Below are positions 25,598 to 34,797 of a stretch of DNA of 64,000 bases, in pieces. Position 1 is the first letter of the stretch; each line of letters opens with the position of its first letter. The notes under the pieces were generated by a model. The model saw nothing but the letters and a program-made list of their open reading frames with translations, searched no databases and had not been told where the DNA came from. The position numbers and the translations under genes were made by a program. This DNA comes from Anaerolineales bacterium (GTDB lineage Bacteria; Chloroflexota; Anaerolineae; Anaerolineales; UBA4823). The stretch is taken from positions 44,961 to 108,960 of the forward strand of contig JANXBJ010000004.1 of the NCBI GenBank assembly GCA_025057645.1, in the 5' to 3' direction.

Positions 25598-26083
25598 ATG
25601 AAAGTGACCCAACGGTGTCTCTTTATTCATGGTCTGGATAGCAGCAGTCAAGGGGTCAAAGCAAGCCATTTGCGCCAACTTTTCCCGGAGATTCTCACCC
25701 CCGACTTCCGGGGTTCTCTGGAAGAACGGATGTTTCAGTTGAATCAGATCATTGGACGCAAGCGGGATTGGACGCTGATCGGCTCCAGCTTCGGAGGTTT
25801 GATGGCGACGTATTTCGCTTGCTGGCATCCTAGGCAGGTGCGCAAAATGATCCTGCTCGCTCCCGCTTTGACCTGGCCCGATTTCCTCGCTGCGCCCCCA
25901 CCGCCGATCGACGTGCCGGTAGTGCTCTACCATGGACGCCTCGATACGCTGATCCCTCTCGAGCAAGTAAAGCCCATTGCTCGGCAGATTTTTCGCAACT
26001 TGGATTTCCATGTGGTTGAAGACGACCACAGCCTGCTCAGAACTTTCTTTGAGATCGATTGGCGCGCTCTGGTTTTTCACTAA
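25598..26083 (+). CDS. Small alpha/beta-hydrolase (YqiA/UPF0227-like)
   Basis: The 161-residue protein is a compact alpha/beta-hydrolase. It has an oxyanion-side FIHGLDSSSQG, the nucleophile elbow GSSFGG (Ser), a late acid (YHGRLDTLIPLEQV) and the catalytic His (VEDDHSLLR). The size and layout match YqiA-type esterases, whose natural substrates are poorly known. A GAGGAGGGGG sequence about 8 bases before the ATG is a strong ribosome-binding site. It precedes the tRNA-Asn promoter and is probably monocistronic. Confidence 0.83.
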   Translation: MKVTQRCLFIHGLDSSSQGVKASHLRQLFPEILTPDFRGSLEERMFQLNQIIGRKRDWTLIGSSFGGLMATYFACWHPRQVRKMILLAPALTWPDFLAAPPPPIDVPVVLYHGRLDTLIPLEQVKPIARQIFRNLDFHVVEDDHSLLRTFFEIDWRALVFH

Positions 26084-26144
26084 CGAGGAGCCTCCATCTG
26101 GTGGATGAGGGTCTATTACGACTTTTGGGTTTCGAAAACCTTCC

Positions 26145-26173
26145 TTGACACGTTTTGGGCTTCTATATATAAT
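26145..26173 (+). promoter_or_regulatory. Perfect consensus promoter for tRNA-Asn
   Basis: TTGACA (26145-26150), a 17-base spacer and TATAAT (26168-26173) match the sigma-70 consensus exactly. The tRNA begins 13 bases after the -10 box, so transcription starts only a few bases before the mature 5' end. Confidence 0.92.
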
Positions 26174-26186
26174 ACAAGAACAGTAT

Positions 26187-26260
26187 TCCTCGATAGCTCA
26201 ATTCGGCAGAGCAGGCGGCTGTTAACCGCAAGGTTCCAGGTTCGAGTCCTGGTCGAGGAG
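26187..26260 (+). tRNA. tRNA-Asn (anticodon GTT)
   Basis: The cloverleaf folds by eye: acceptor TCCTCGA/TCGAGGA, D-arm GCTC/GAGC, anticodon loop CTGTTAA giving GTT, T-arm CCAGG-TTCGAGT-CCTGG and discriminator G; 74 bases. The CCA end is not encoded (the next bases are CCT). The first anticodon-stem pair is a G-A mismatch, tolerated in some tRNA-Asn. The 3' acceptor strand doubles as the ribosome-binding site of the next gene. Confidence 0.95.
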
Positions 26261-26265
26261 CCTTG

Positions 26266-26562
26266 ATGGTCACTCTGATTGTTTCCCTCCATGTCAAGCC
26301 CGAGTTTATCGAAGCCTTTAAGGAAGCCACACTGGAAAATGCGCGCCACAGCCTGGAAGAACCCGGGGTCGTGCGCTTCGATGTGCTCCAACAAACGGAC
26401 GACCCGACGCGCTTTCTCCTGATCGAGGTCTATCGCACTCCAGAAGACCCTGCCAAGCACAAAGAGACGCCTCATTACAATAAGTGGCGCGAGGTTGCCG
26501 AGCCCATGTTGGCCGAGCCGCGCACGCGCGCCCTCTATCACCATCTCTTTCCCGGCGAGTAA
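26266..26562 (+). CDS. Antibiotic biosynthesis monooxygenase (ABM) domain protein (LsrG/YgiN-like)
   Basis: This 98-residue ferredoxin-like-fold protein (VTLIVSLHVKPEFIEAFKEATLENARHSLEEPGVVRFDVLQQTDDPTRFLLIEVYRTPEDPAKHKETPHY) is typical of the ABM superfamily, which includes quinol monooxygenase YgiN and AI-2-phosphate isomerase LsrG. Its ATG lies 5 bases after the tRNA-Asn 3' end, and no promoter intervenes, so it must be read through from the tRNA promoter. The only Shine-Dalgarno-like sequence is GAGGAG, which is the tRNA acceptor strand and discriminator. An in-frame TTG (26263) is an alternative start. The substrate is unknown. Confidence 0.88.
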   Translation: MVTLIVSLHVKPEFIEAFKEATLENARHSLEEPGVVRFDVLQQTDDPTRFLLIEVYRTPEDPAKHKETPHYNKWREVAEPMLAEPRTRALYHHLFPGE

Positions 26563-26790
26563 CACCCCCCAATTAGACAACCCGGTCTACCCGCCGTGCC
26601 TGCAAGCCTCACTTGCGGCTAGGCCTTTGCTTCCCCATGCTGCTCAGGAATGAGTTTGGCACCAACCCGAGCGCAGCCCCTGCGGCAGAGAAAAGCCCTC
26701 GCTCCGCAACTGATTTTCCCTTTGGTAGAGTGAGGGATGTGTTCTCCGCCACGAGATTGCTCAAAAATCCTGCAAAATCAGTGCAAAATA

Positions 26791-26818
26791 TTGACAAAAT
26801 TTGTATAATGTGTATAAT
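26791..26818 (+). promoter_or_regulatory. Promoter of the folate operon
   Basis: TTGACA (26791-26796), a 16-base spacer and TATAAT (26813-26818) precede folE by about 40 bases. A second TATAAT (26804-26809) occurs at an unsuitable spacing. Confidence 0.85.
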
Positions 26819-26860
26819 CTGATCACAGGACTCTGAATTGGCATAGGAAGGAGAATACAA

Positions 26861-27508
26861 ATGGATCATCAACCTTTTGAGACCTCCCAATTGTTCGCCG
26901 CCCCCCAGCCCTTCATTCTGATCGAAGGCGAGATCAAGCCCGCCGACAGCATCCAGCAGGCTGTGCATCAAATCCTGCTCGAGATCGGCGAAGATCCCAC
27001 CCGAGAGGGTTTGCTCCACACCCCCGAACGTGTTGCCCGGATGTATGAGGAGCTCACCAGTGGCTACCGCATCGATCCCGACCAACTGATCAACGGCGCG
27101 CTGTTCGACATCGACTATGCTGATATGGTTTTGGTGCGCGAGATCGACTTTTACTCCTTATGCGAACACCATCTGTTGCCCTTCTTCGGCAAGGTGCACG
27201 TTGCCTACATCCCGGATAAGAAAGTGATCGGCCTGAGCAAAATCCCGCGCATCGTTGAGATGTTTGCCCGCCGCCTCCAAGTGCAAGAACGCATGACCAA
27301 CCAAATTGCCGACCTGCTGGAAGCGAAACTTCAACCGAAAGGGCTCGCGGTGATGGTTGAAGGCTCTCACCTGTGCGCTATGATGCGCGGCGTGAAGAAG
27401 TCTCAGGCTACTATGACCACTACCACGATGCGCGGCCTCTTCAGGACGGATGCTGAACTACGACGCGAGTTCTACACTCAACTCGGTCTTCACAGCAACG
27501 AGGAATAA
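26861..27508 (+). CDS. folE: GTP cyclohydrolase I, type FolE1
   Basis: FolE converts GTP to 7,8-dihydroneopterin triphosphate, the first step of tetrahydrofolate synthesis, in the cytosol. The 215-residue protein has the family body (REGLLHTPERVARMYEELTSGY), the zinc ligands Cys and His in SLCEHHLLPF and the second Cys in GSHLCAMMRGVKK, plus FFGKVHVAYIPDKKVIGLSKIPRIVEMFARRLQVQERMT. About 25 extra N-terminal residues precede the core. It is transcribed from a consensus promoter and followed by a terminator-like hairpin and then by three more folate-type genes. Confidence 0.97.
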   Translation: MDHQPFETSQLFAAPQPFILIEGEIKPADSIQQAVHQILLEIGEDPTREGLLHTPERVARMYEELTSGYRIDPDQLINGALFDIDYADMVLVREIDFYSLCEHHLLPFFGKVHVAYIPDKKVIGLSKIPRIVEMFARRLQVQERMTNQIADLLEAKLQPKGLAVMVEGSHLCAMMRGVKKSQATMTTTTMRGLFRTDAELRREFYTQLGLHSNEE

Positions 27509-27539
27509 GGACGAGGACGTGGATGTCTCGCCCTTTTTT
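27509..27539 (+). terminator. Imperfect hairpin with T6 after folE
   Basis: GGACGAGGAC and GTCTCGCCC pair across a GTGGAT loop with one bulge and one mismatch, followed by TTTTTT. It lies between folE and the rest of the folate genes and may partially separate folE expression from them. Confidence 0.6.
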
Positions 27540-27591
27540 AGGTGAACAGAAAAAGGCATAGATACTAACCATTCGAATTGAAGCAGCACCC

Positions 27592-28320
27592 ATGCAAGTC
27601 CAGAACGTTTTGATCACCGGGGCTGGTCGGCGCATCGGTCGCGAGCTGGCTCTGGCTGCAGCTCAGGCTGGTGCTAATGTGGCTCTCCATTATTACACTT
27701 CAGCAGAAGGCGCTGAGCAAACCGCTCAAGAAATCCGCTCTCTGGGCAGAGAAGCTACCACCCTGTGTGCCGACCTCACGCAAACGAGAGAGCTTTCGAA
27801 CTTGATCAAACAAGCCGAGAGAGAGCTTGGCCCGCTCACTGCCTTAGTCAACAATGCGGCGATCTTCGAACCGCTGGATTGGGAGAGCACCACTCTCAGC
27901 GAGTGGGAGCGCCACCTGCGTCTCAATTTGACTGCCCCCTTCTTGCTCAGCCAAGCTTTTGCCCGCCGTCTTACCCCCGGCGCCAGCGGGCGGATCATCA
28001 ATATCCTCGATTGGCGCGCCCTGCGTCCTGGTGCAGATTACCTGCCCTATACCATTAGCAAAGCTGCTTTAGCTGCACTCACCCGCTCGCTTGCTCAAGC
28101 CCTGGCTCCGCACATCACCGTAAACGGGCTGGCCTTGGGGGCCATCTTGCCCCCTGCCGAGCCAAACGCCAACAAAAACCCATCTGTGCTGGCAAACCTC
28201 CCCATTCCTCGTTGGGCAAGCATGGATGAAGTCACTGCAGCGTTTGTGTTCTTGCTCTGCGGGCCCACCTATATCACTGGCGAGATCTTGCACGTGGATG
28301 GTGGAAGACACTTAGTCTAG
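27592..28320 (+). CDS. Short-chain dehydrogenase, pteridine-reductase/FolM-like
   Basis: The 242-residue SDR has the cofactor motif ITGAGRRIGRELALAAA, in which Arg replaces the second Gly-adjacent residue as in NADPH-dependent pteridine reductases (TGxxxRxG). The catalytic residues occur in LVNNAAIF (Asn), NILDWRAL and YTISKAALAALTRSLAQ (Tyr-x-x-x-Lys). The usual catalytic Ser position appears as Asp in INILDWRA, as in PTR1/FolM enzymes. Its position between folE and folB supports dihydropteridine or dihydrofolate reduction. FolM is the best guess, though a 3-oxoacyl reductase cannot be excluded. Confidence 0.85.
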   Translation: MQVQNVLITGAGRRIGRELALAAAQAGANVALHYYTSAEGAEQTAQEIRSLGREATTLCADLTQTRELSNLIKQAERELGPLTALVNNAAIFEPLDWESTTLSEWERHLRLNLTAPFLLSQAFARRLTPGASGRIINILDWRALRPGADYLPYTISKAALAALTRSLAQALAPHITVNGLALGAILPPAEPNANKNPSVLANLPIPRWASMDEVTAAFVFLLCGPTYITGEILHVDGGRHLV

Positions 28321-28350
28321 CTAATCGTAGCTGAGAACCGAGGAGAGAGG

Positions 28351-28719
28351 ATGGACAGAATCTTAATCAGAGACCTAGTAGCGCGTGGGATCATCGGGAT
28401 CAACGAGTGGGAACGGAAAAATCCCCAAGAGATTCTGATCAACCTCATCCTTTTCTGCGATACCCACCAGGCCGCTAAAGAAGACTCAATTGAACACTCG
28501 GTAGATTATCGCGCCATCGCCAAACAAGTGCTTGCCCATGCCGAAACTGCGGCTCGCTTCACGGTCGAAGCCCTTGCCGAAGACTTGGCCGAGCTCTGTC
28601 TGAGCCACCCGAGGGTCAGCAAAGTGCTCGTCCGGGTGGAAAAACCGGGCGCAGTGCGCTTTGCCCGCTCGGTCGGGGTCGAGATCGAACGCAGCCGCGA
28701 GGAAAAAAGCCAAAAGTAG
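28351..28719 (+). CDS. folB: Dihydroneopterin aldolase
   Basis: FolB cleaves dihydroneopterin to 6-hydroxymethyl-dihydropterin and glycolaldehyde. The 122-residue sequence contains the family landmarks ARGIIGINEWERKNPQEILINL, SVDYRAIAKQV, TVEALAEDLAELCL and the C-terminal VRVEKPGAVRFARSVGVEIER. A GAGGAGAGAGG ribosome-binding site lies before the ATG. It is 30 bases after the SDR gene and is followed by folK. Confidence 0.95.
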   Translation: MDRILIRDLVARGIIGINEWERKNPQEILINLILFCDTHQAAKEDSIEHSVDYRAIAKQVLAHAETAARFTVEALAEDLAELCLSHPRVSKVLVRVEKPGAVRFARSVGVEIERSREEKSQK

Positions 28720-28747
28720 CTTTCGCATCCTTTTCCTAAAGATAAAC

Positions 28748-29233
28748 GTGGAACACATAGCGCATATTTCCTTGGGATCGAACATCTTACCCCATGTGCA
28801 CCTGCCCAAAGCGATTGAAACATTGAGCCGACAGCTCGCTCTACTGGCTATCTCTTCAGTCTATGAGACTCTCCCGGTGGGCAGCAGCGGACCGAATTTC
28901 CTCAACGCTGTAGCAGTGCTCCGAACCCCCCATCTCACCCCCCACCACCTTAAGGAAAAGACCTTGAGGCCGCTCGAAGCGGCACTCGGACGACAGCGCA
29001 CAGCCGACAAGTTTGCCGCACGCACTATCGATCTGGATATTCTAGCTTGGGACGGAAAGATCCTCGACAGAGACGTCTTTCGCTACGCCCACCTTGCCGT
29101 GCCCTTGGCCGAAGTTCTAGGCCTTTATCCTCTAAGGCACGCCAACCGTCGCATCCAGCGGCTGGCTGAGCAGTTCCAACGTCAACGTCCCCTGCTTCCC
29201 CTCTCGCTTGCTGGATTTTGCGGAGCTAAGTAG
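28748..29233 (+). CDS. folK: 2-amino-4-hydroxy-6-hydroxymethyldihydropteridine pyrophosphokinase
   Basis: FolK transfers pyrophosphate from ATP to 6-hydroxymethyl-dihydropterin. The 161-residue protein has ISLGSNILP at the N-terminus, SSVYETLPVGSSGPNFLNAV and the Mg-binding stretch RTIDLDILAWDG (Asp-x-Asp). The ORF track starts at 28661 within folB, but the family start is VEHIAHISLGSN at GTG 28748, which gives the normal length and a 28-base gap from folB. The ribosome-binding site is weak. FolP and FolC are not in the window. Confidence 0.92.
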   Translation: MEHIAHISLGSNILPHVHLPKAIETLSRQLALLAISSVYETLPVGSSGPNFLNAVAVLRTPHLTPHHLKEKTLRPLEAALGRQRTADKFAARTIDLDILAWDGKILDRDVFRYAHLAVPLAEVLGLYPLRHANRRIQRLAEQFQRQRPLLPLSLAGFCGAK

Positions 29234-29963
29234 AGTAACCCCGAGCTCTCAAGTAGGGAGCAAAAGTTTGGTTTAGGATTTCCAATTCCCTTTCACCGAA
29301 AACCTGACGGTGACGACCGACTTTTCCTTGACGGAAGTGAAGCCCTATTTGATCTTTTCGGGCACTTCGAGGTTGATAGCGCTCGATCACCGCTTGAATC
29401 GGCGCCTTAGCGGCATCCACTCCTAAGAAATGCGCCAAGCGGTTGGCTTCGATAGGATACTCTTCCAAAAGATCTTCGTAACGTGTGGAGAGCACCCACG
29501 GAATAGCCAGCCACTGCTCCGAAATAGCAACGTATTGACGCATAAATCGCAATGCATGCTCAAAATCGATCAATTCGGCGAAAGCATTACGGTTGCCTCG
29601 TTTGCGGGCACGCTGGCCGTTTTCGTAGGCCGAGAGCAGAGCATCCCGCGGATCGCGGTAGATATAAGCAGCCTTCATCCAACCCCACCTCAGAAGCCAC
29701 TTCGCCAAAAGAGTCGGAGCAGCGTGGGCCTTGAGCACATAAGTGTGCCCGAACACCGAAGGCAAGAGAGAAAGCAACAGACGACGTGGGGTCAGCGCAC
29801 CGAGGTTGCAATTCACCTCAGTCAGGATAGACTCTAGGTGGTAGCGGGAGCGGATTTGGCGCGCATCAGTGCCGCCCGCAGCGACCACCAGATCGTGCAT
29901 GAGGTTATAGTACCAACCCGAACCAGCGCGCGGCATTCCAACCGATAGAATCAGCATAGGCAA
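29226..29963 (-). CDS. Sulfotransferase-family protein
   Basis: The 245-residue protein begins with a sulfotransferase-type 5'-phosphosulfate loop (ILSVGMPRAGSGWYYNL) and contains the 3'-phosphate-binding region (AAYIYRDPRDALLSAYENGQR) followed by ENGQRARKRGNRNAFAELIDFE and LSTRYEDLLEEY. These motifs support PAPS-dependent sulfation, but the acceptor (carbohydrate, lipid or small molecule) cannot be told. It converges with folK, overlapping its end by 8 bases, and lies downstream of lspA. Confidence 0.85.
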   Translation of the reverse strand: MPMLILSVGMPRAGSGWYYNLMHDLVVAAGGTDARQIRSRYHLESILTEVNCNLGALTPRRLLLSLLPSVFGHTYVLKAHAAPTLLAKWLLRWGWMKAAYIYRDPRDALLSAYENGQRARKRGNRNAFAELIDFEHALRFMRQYVAISEQWLAIPWVLSTRYEDLLEEYPIEANRLAHFLGVDAAKAPIQAVIERYQPRSARKDQIGLHFRQGKVGRHRQVFGERELEILNQTFAPYLRARGYST

Positions 29964-30092
29964 AAGGATTATATCATTACCGCTTGCGACACAGGCTGCA
30001 ATCCATGGTGTCCCTGGGAGTTGAGAGCAGACAGGTCAAGGCCTCTGCTTCCGAGAGAGGCCCACGATCCCAGCAAAGCCGGGGAATTTGTC

Positions 30093-30605
30093 TTACCTGC
30101 TTTCGGCCCTTTGCCCTGCGCTAGACTCCTCCAAGTACCCGATCAGCAGCACCAGAAAGCCAGTTAGGTTGGCAAGGTCGGCGACGTTGAAGGCATTGGG
30201 TAAGAGGATAACGAGAATATCCGTCACATACCCTTGCCACAGACGGTCGATCAGGTTTCCTACGAAGCCGCCCAAGAGAAAGCCAAAAGCCCAGCGCATG
30301 TAGGGTTCAGCCACTGCAATGCGCGGGTAGAAGAATAAAATCAAGCCGATCGCTGCAAACCCAAAGGCAACGATGAACGGCGCTCCTTCTTCCCCTAAGA
30401 GACCGAACGCCGCAGCAGCGTTATCGAAGTGCACGATGCGCAGGGAGTTGCCCAAAGCTGGGATCGGCAGCCGGGACTCGCTCAGTGGAATAGTCGCCCG
30501 CACCCAAGCCTTGGTTAGCTGATCAAGCAGGATCACGGCTAGAGGGGTGAAAACCAAGGCTTTTCTGGCCTGCCAGATGTTCTGAAGTGCGGATGCCGGT
30601 TGCAT
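30093..30605 (-). CDS. lspA: Lipoprotein signal peptidase (signal peptidase II)
   Basis: LspA removes the signal peptide from diacylglyceryl-prolipoproteins in the cytoplasmic membrane. The 170-residue protein has four hydrophobic segments and the conserved motifs DQLTKAWV, FDNAAAAFG (a variant of the usual NxGAAF), GNLIDRLWQGYVTD and FNVADLA, including both catalytic Asp residues (in GNLIDR and FNVAD). It follows a TPR lipoprotein gene by 18 bases. The window contains several lipoprotein substrates. Confidence 0.94.
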   Translation of the reverse strand: MQPASALQNIWQARKALVFTPLAVILLDQLTKAWVRATIPLSESRLPIPALGNSLRIVHFDNAAAAFGLLGEEGAPFIVAFGFAAIGLILFFYPRIAVAEPYMRWAFGFLLGGFVGNLIDRLWQGYVTDILVILLPNAFNVADLANLTGFLVLLIGYLEESSAGQRAESR

Positions 30606-30623
30606 CGTCCTGTTTAGCTCCGC

Positions 30624-31565
30624 CTACTGAGGGTTGGATTGCAAGAATTGGATCCAATCCTGAGCCTCGGCATCGAGATCAGCGTCTTCACTCAGCTCGA
30701 TCACCTTTTGTAAATCGGCAATAGCGTTTTCGATCAGGCGTTTCTGAGAGTAGATCAGCCCGCGCAAAAAGTAGAACTGGGGCTCATCGGGCAGCAACTC
30801 AATCGCCTTATTGACCTGAAAGAGAGCAGTATCGAGATCATCTAACTCAGCATAAGTAGCCGCAATACGATAGTAACCATAGGGGTCATTTGGAGCGAGT
30901 TCCAGGTACTTTTTGTAATCCTCTAAGGCCTTATCAAACCTCTCTAGCAAAGCATAGGCGGTGCCGCGATTATAATAGGCACTCGCCAAGTCGGGTTTCA
31001 ACTCAATGGCTTTGTTGTAATCCGCAATGGCTTTCTCAAATTCTCCGGTTTCGGCATAAACGTTAGCCCGGTTCACGTAGGACGAAGCATAATTGGGATC
31101 GATCAGGATGGCTTGGTCGAAATCCGAGAGAGCCTCCTCGTAGCGCTCCTGACCGGCAAAGAGATTGCCGCGCGCATTGAACGCTGCGGGGTCATCGGAA
31201 CGCAATTCGATGGCCTTATTTAGGTCCGCAAGTGCTCCCTCGTAATCGTTTAGGAAGCTCTTCGCCAGGCCGCGCTTTAGGTAAGCCAGAGCATTTTGAG
31301 GCTCAATTGCAATAACCTCGTTGAATTTCTGGATCGCTGCTTCTTCGTCTCCTGCGTCAAGGAGATCTATCCCCTCTTGGAGGAGACGATCAAGGGTGTT
31401 AGTAGTGGGCGTGCTTGTCGCCACCGGTGGAGTCGGCGAGGGGTTTACGGTCGCAGTAGGAGAAAAAGTCGGAACACTCGTTGGGGTCGGCTGAGGGGCG
31501 CAAGAGAAGACCGTTAGGAGCACCCCTGCAATCCACACGAGTTGCCAACGCTGTTTGTTCCACAT
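30624..31565 (-). CDS. TPR-repeat lipoprotein
   Basis: The 313-residue protein has a lipobox (LLTVFSCAP), a Pro/Thr-rich linker and about eight tetratricopeptide repeats (AYLKRGLAKSFLNDYEGALADLNKAIELRSDDPAAFNARGNLF and similar). TPR domains scaffold protein-protein contacts; here the protein is anchored on the outer face of the membrane. It is the first gene of a short operon with lspA. No enzymatic domain is present. Confidence 0.92.
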   Translation of the reverse strand: MWNKQRWQLVWIAGVLLTVFSCAPQPTPTSVPTFSPTATVNPSPTPPVATSTPTTNTLDRLLQEGIDLLDAGDEEAAIQKFNEVIAIEPQNALAYLKRGLAKSFLNDYEGALADLNKAIELRSDDPAAFNARGNLFAGQERYEEALSDFDQAILIDPNYASSYVNRANVYAETGEFEKAIADYNKAIELKPDLASAYYNRGTAYALLERFDKALEDYKKYLELAPNDPYGYYRIAATYAELDDLDTALFQVNKAIELLPDEPQFYFLRGLIYSQKRLIENAIADLQKVIELSEDADLDAEAQDWIQFLQSNPQ

Positions 31566-31616
31566 GGTCTCCGTTTTCCTTTCGTTGGAGGATGTCGCAT
31601 GGCGGGAAATTATACC

Positions 31617-31650
31617 AAAAAAGCCCCACTCCGCCGAGTGGGGCTTTTTT
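31617..31650 (-). terminator. Bidirectional intrinsic terminator
   Basis: AAAAAA-GCCCCACTC, loop CGCC, GAGTGGGGC-TTTTTT forms a perfect 9-bp stem flanked by A6 and T6. It terminates the minus-strand secreted-protein gene and could work in both directions. Confidence 0.93.
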
Positions 31651-31674
31651 GATCAACTTGTGACCGAAGCTAGC

Positions 31675-32124
31675 TTACGGCAGCTCGTAAATGAAGCGGA
31701 AAGGTCGCTTCCCTGCGTTTCTAGGCTTGTCGTCGAACACGAAGCCCTGGAAGAAGTTGGGCTTCTCCATCCGCGGCTCACCCCAGAACTTGTCAGCCAA
31801 ACGGCGCATAGCAGTGCAGCTAACGAAGTTTAGCATCACATTCCTGCGCAGGTCGAGCGTCGCAGATGTAGTGGTGGTGCCGCATGCGGTTACAGTTGCG
31901 CTATATTGTCGGCGGGTGACCTCGAAGACAGATTTGCGGTAGTCGTCGGTGTTCCCCTTAGGAGTGGCGGTAAGGAAGTACTTTTGCTCACCGCGATACC
32001 TCAGGGTGAAGTAGATGTTATCGCCGGTGTAGTTCCAAACCGTCAGTTTCGCCGGCCAGGGATCGGCTGCCGACAGCAACAAGGCTGCGAGCAGAACACC
32101 TAGGATGATCAGACGCTTGTTCAC
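31675..32124 (-). CDS. Secreted hypothetical protein
   Basis: This 149-residue protein has a clear signal peptide (NKRLIILGVLLAALLLSA) and a small domain, probably beta-rich, with two Cys residues (VTACGTT, LNFVSCTAMR) that might form a disulfide. The segment KLTVWNYTGDNIYFTLRYRGEQKYFLTATPKGNT looks like a repeated beta-sandwich strand pattern. I do not recognise the family. A strong AAGGAGG site precedes its ATG and a terminator follows, so it is probably a monocistronic, well-expressed exported protein. Confidence 0.75.
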   Translation of the reverse strand: MNKRLIILGVLLAALLLSAADPWPAKLTVWNYTGDNIYFTLRYRGEQKYFLTATPKGNTDDYRKSVFEVTRRQYSATVTACGTTTTSATLDLRRNVMLNFVSCTAMRRLADKFWGEPRMEKPNFFQGFVFDDKPRNAGKRPFRFIYELP

Positions 32125-32317
32125 GATTAACCTCCTTCAAAAAGATTTTTTGGTTTTGCAAAATTCGCCTTATAGCTTCTCCACAACTTAATCTTCGCTA
32201 GGCAACACCTCCTTTCACGGAGAACGTCCTATAGAAGATTAATTTTGGATTAGTGACATTATAACTTAACTCCCGATGAGAGTCAAGGGTTTTTGGCTCA
32301 TGGAAGATTAATATTTT

Positions 32318-33586
<1,269 letters not shown>

Positions 33587-33639
33587 TTAGCTCAGAGGGA
33601 TGTCTTGTAAGTCCCGGGCTTGGGGGTGCCAAGCCTGTC

Positions 33640-34635
33640 TTACCGCAGGAGTGCACCTGCGCTGGGGTCTCTTCCGGGGTTGAGGAACACTTCTAATTTC
33701 CCTTGGTCATCGAAGATTTGGCGAAAGCGTTGCACAAACTCGGCCGGGGTATAGCGGTGAGTCTGGGTGCCGTAATGCTCCAAGCAATAGGTTGCTGCTA
33801 GGGCACCCACCCTACCACAGGTCTCCCAATCCAGACCGCGCCCATAAGCCGCCAGAAACCCGCCCCGGAAGGCGTCTCCGACGCCGGTGGGGTCGGCGAC
33901 CCTCTGAGGAGGAACGGCAGGAATATGAAGGTGTTGTCCTTCAGCGTAAAGCTCCGCCCCGCACTCCCCGCGCGTCACCACTGTGAACTGCACCCGTCGA
34001 GCAATCTCTTCAATGCTGTAGCCGGTCATCTTTTGGATCAAGGCGAACTCATATTCGTTGACGAAGAGCGCTAAAGCATGATCGATTCCGTGGCGGAGTT
34101 CCTCCCCGGTAAGACGCACAATCTGTTGACTCGGGTCGTAGAGATAGGGAATCTGCAAAGCGATGCATTCATCCACATACTGTTTCATCGCCTGCGGATC
34201 ATTGGGGGAGATAAGCACTAGCTCGGGTTTCTCGCCGTCCAGCTCGGTCAGATGCAATTGGGAGGCATACGCCATTGCGCCGGTGTAGAAGGTAGCAATC
34301 TGAGCATTGGCGCGGTCGGTGTTGGCAAAAAACGAAGCGGTGAACGTGCCGGGGATCACTTTGGCGCCCCGCGTATCGATGCCGTTCTCCTCGAGCCACT
34401 GTCGATATTCCTCAAAATCTTCACCGACTGCGGCCAGCAAGCGCGGTCGTTCGCCAAACAAGGCCAGAGTATAGGCGATGTTAGGGGCTACACCACCGCG
34501 CCGCTTTTCCATCGTCTCAACCAAGAAGGACAAGCTGATGTTTTCAATGTGTTCGGGGAGAATATGGTCTTTGAAGTAGCCCGGAAAACTCATCAAGTAA
34601 TCATAGGCGACCGAGCCTGTAATCAGGATATCCAA
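33640..34635 (-). CDS. PfkB-family kinase, adenosine-kinase-like
   Basis: The 331-residue PfkB protein begins with ILITGSVAYDYLMSFPGYFKDHIL and contains GGVAPNIAYTLALFGERPRLLAAVGEDF and the catalytic signature DPTGVGDAFRGGF. GVGD replaces GAGD, an accepted variant. The N-terminal GSxAYD-type motif and the neighbouring S-adenosylhomocysteinase support adenosine kinase activity (adenosine to AMP). The substrate is not proved. It is separated from ahcY by 62 bases with no terminator, so they are probably co-transcribed. Confidence 0.87.
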   Translation of the reverse strand: MDILITGSVAYDYLMSFPGYFKDHILPEHIENISLSFLVETMEKRRGGVAPNIAYTLALFGERPRLLAAVGEDFEEYRQWLEENGIDTRGAKVIPGTFTASFFANTDRANAQIATFYTGAMAYASQLHLTELDGEKPELVLISPNDPQAMKQYVDECIALQIPYLYDPSQQIVRLTGEELRHGIDHALALFVNEYEFALIQKMTGYSIEEIARRVQFTVVTRGECGAELYAEGQHLHIPAVPPQRVADPTGVGDAFRGGFLAAYGRGLDWETCGRVGALAATYCLEHYGTQTHRYTPAEFVQRFRQIFDDQGKLEVFLNPGRDPSAGALLR

Positions 34636-34797
34636 GGCTGCCCTCCCTTACTTGAGTTTGTGTCTTGATCTCTTCAGGCCTCCATCTTTGTGCACCCAAG
34701 GCATTCACCCGGCTATATTAGAGGAGATGCACTCCACTTATTAAAACACAATTATATTCGACTTCCTCAGCTCGAGGAGGGGATCTCGGTTTGCAGG

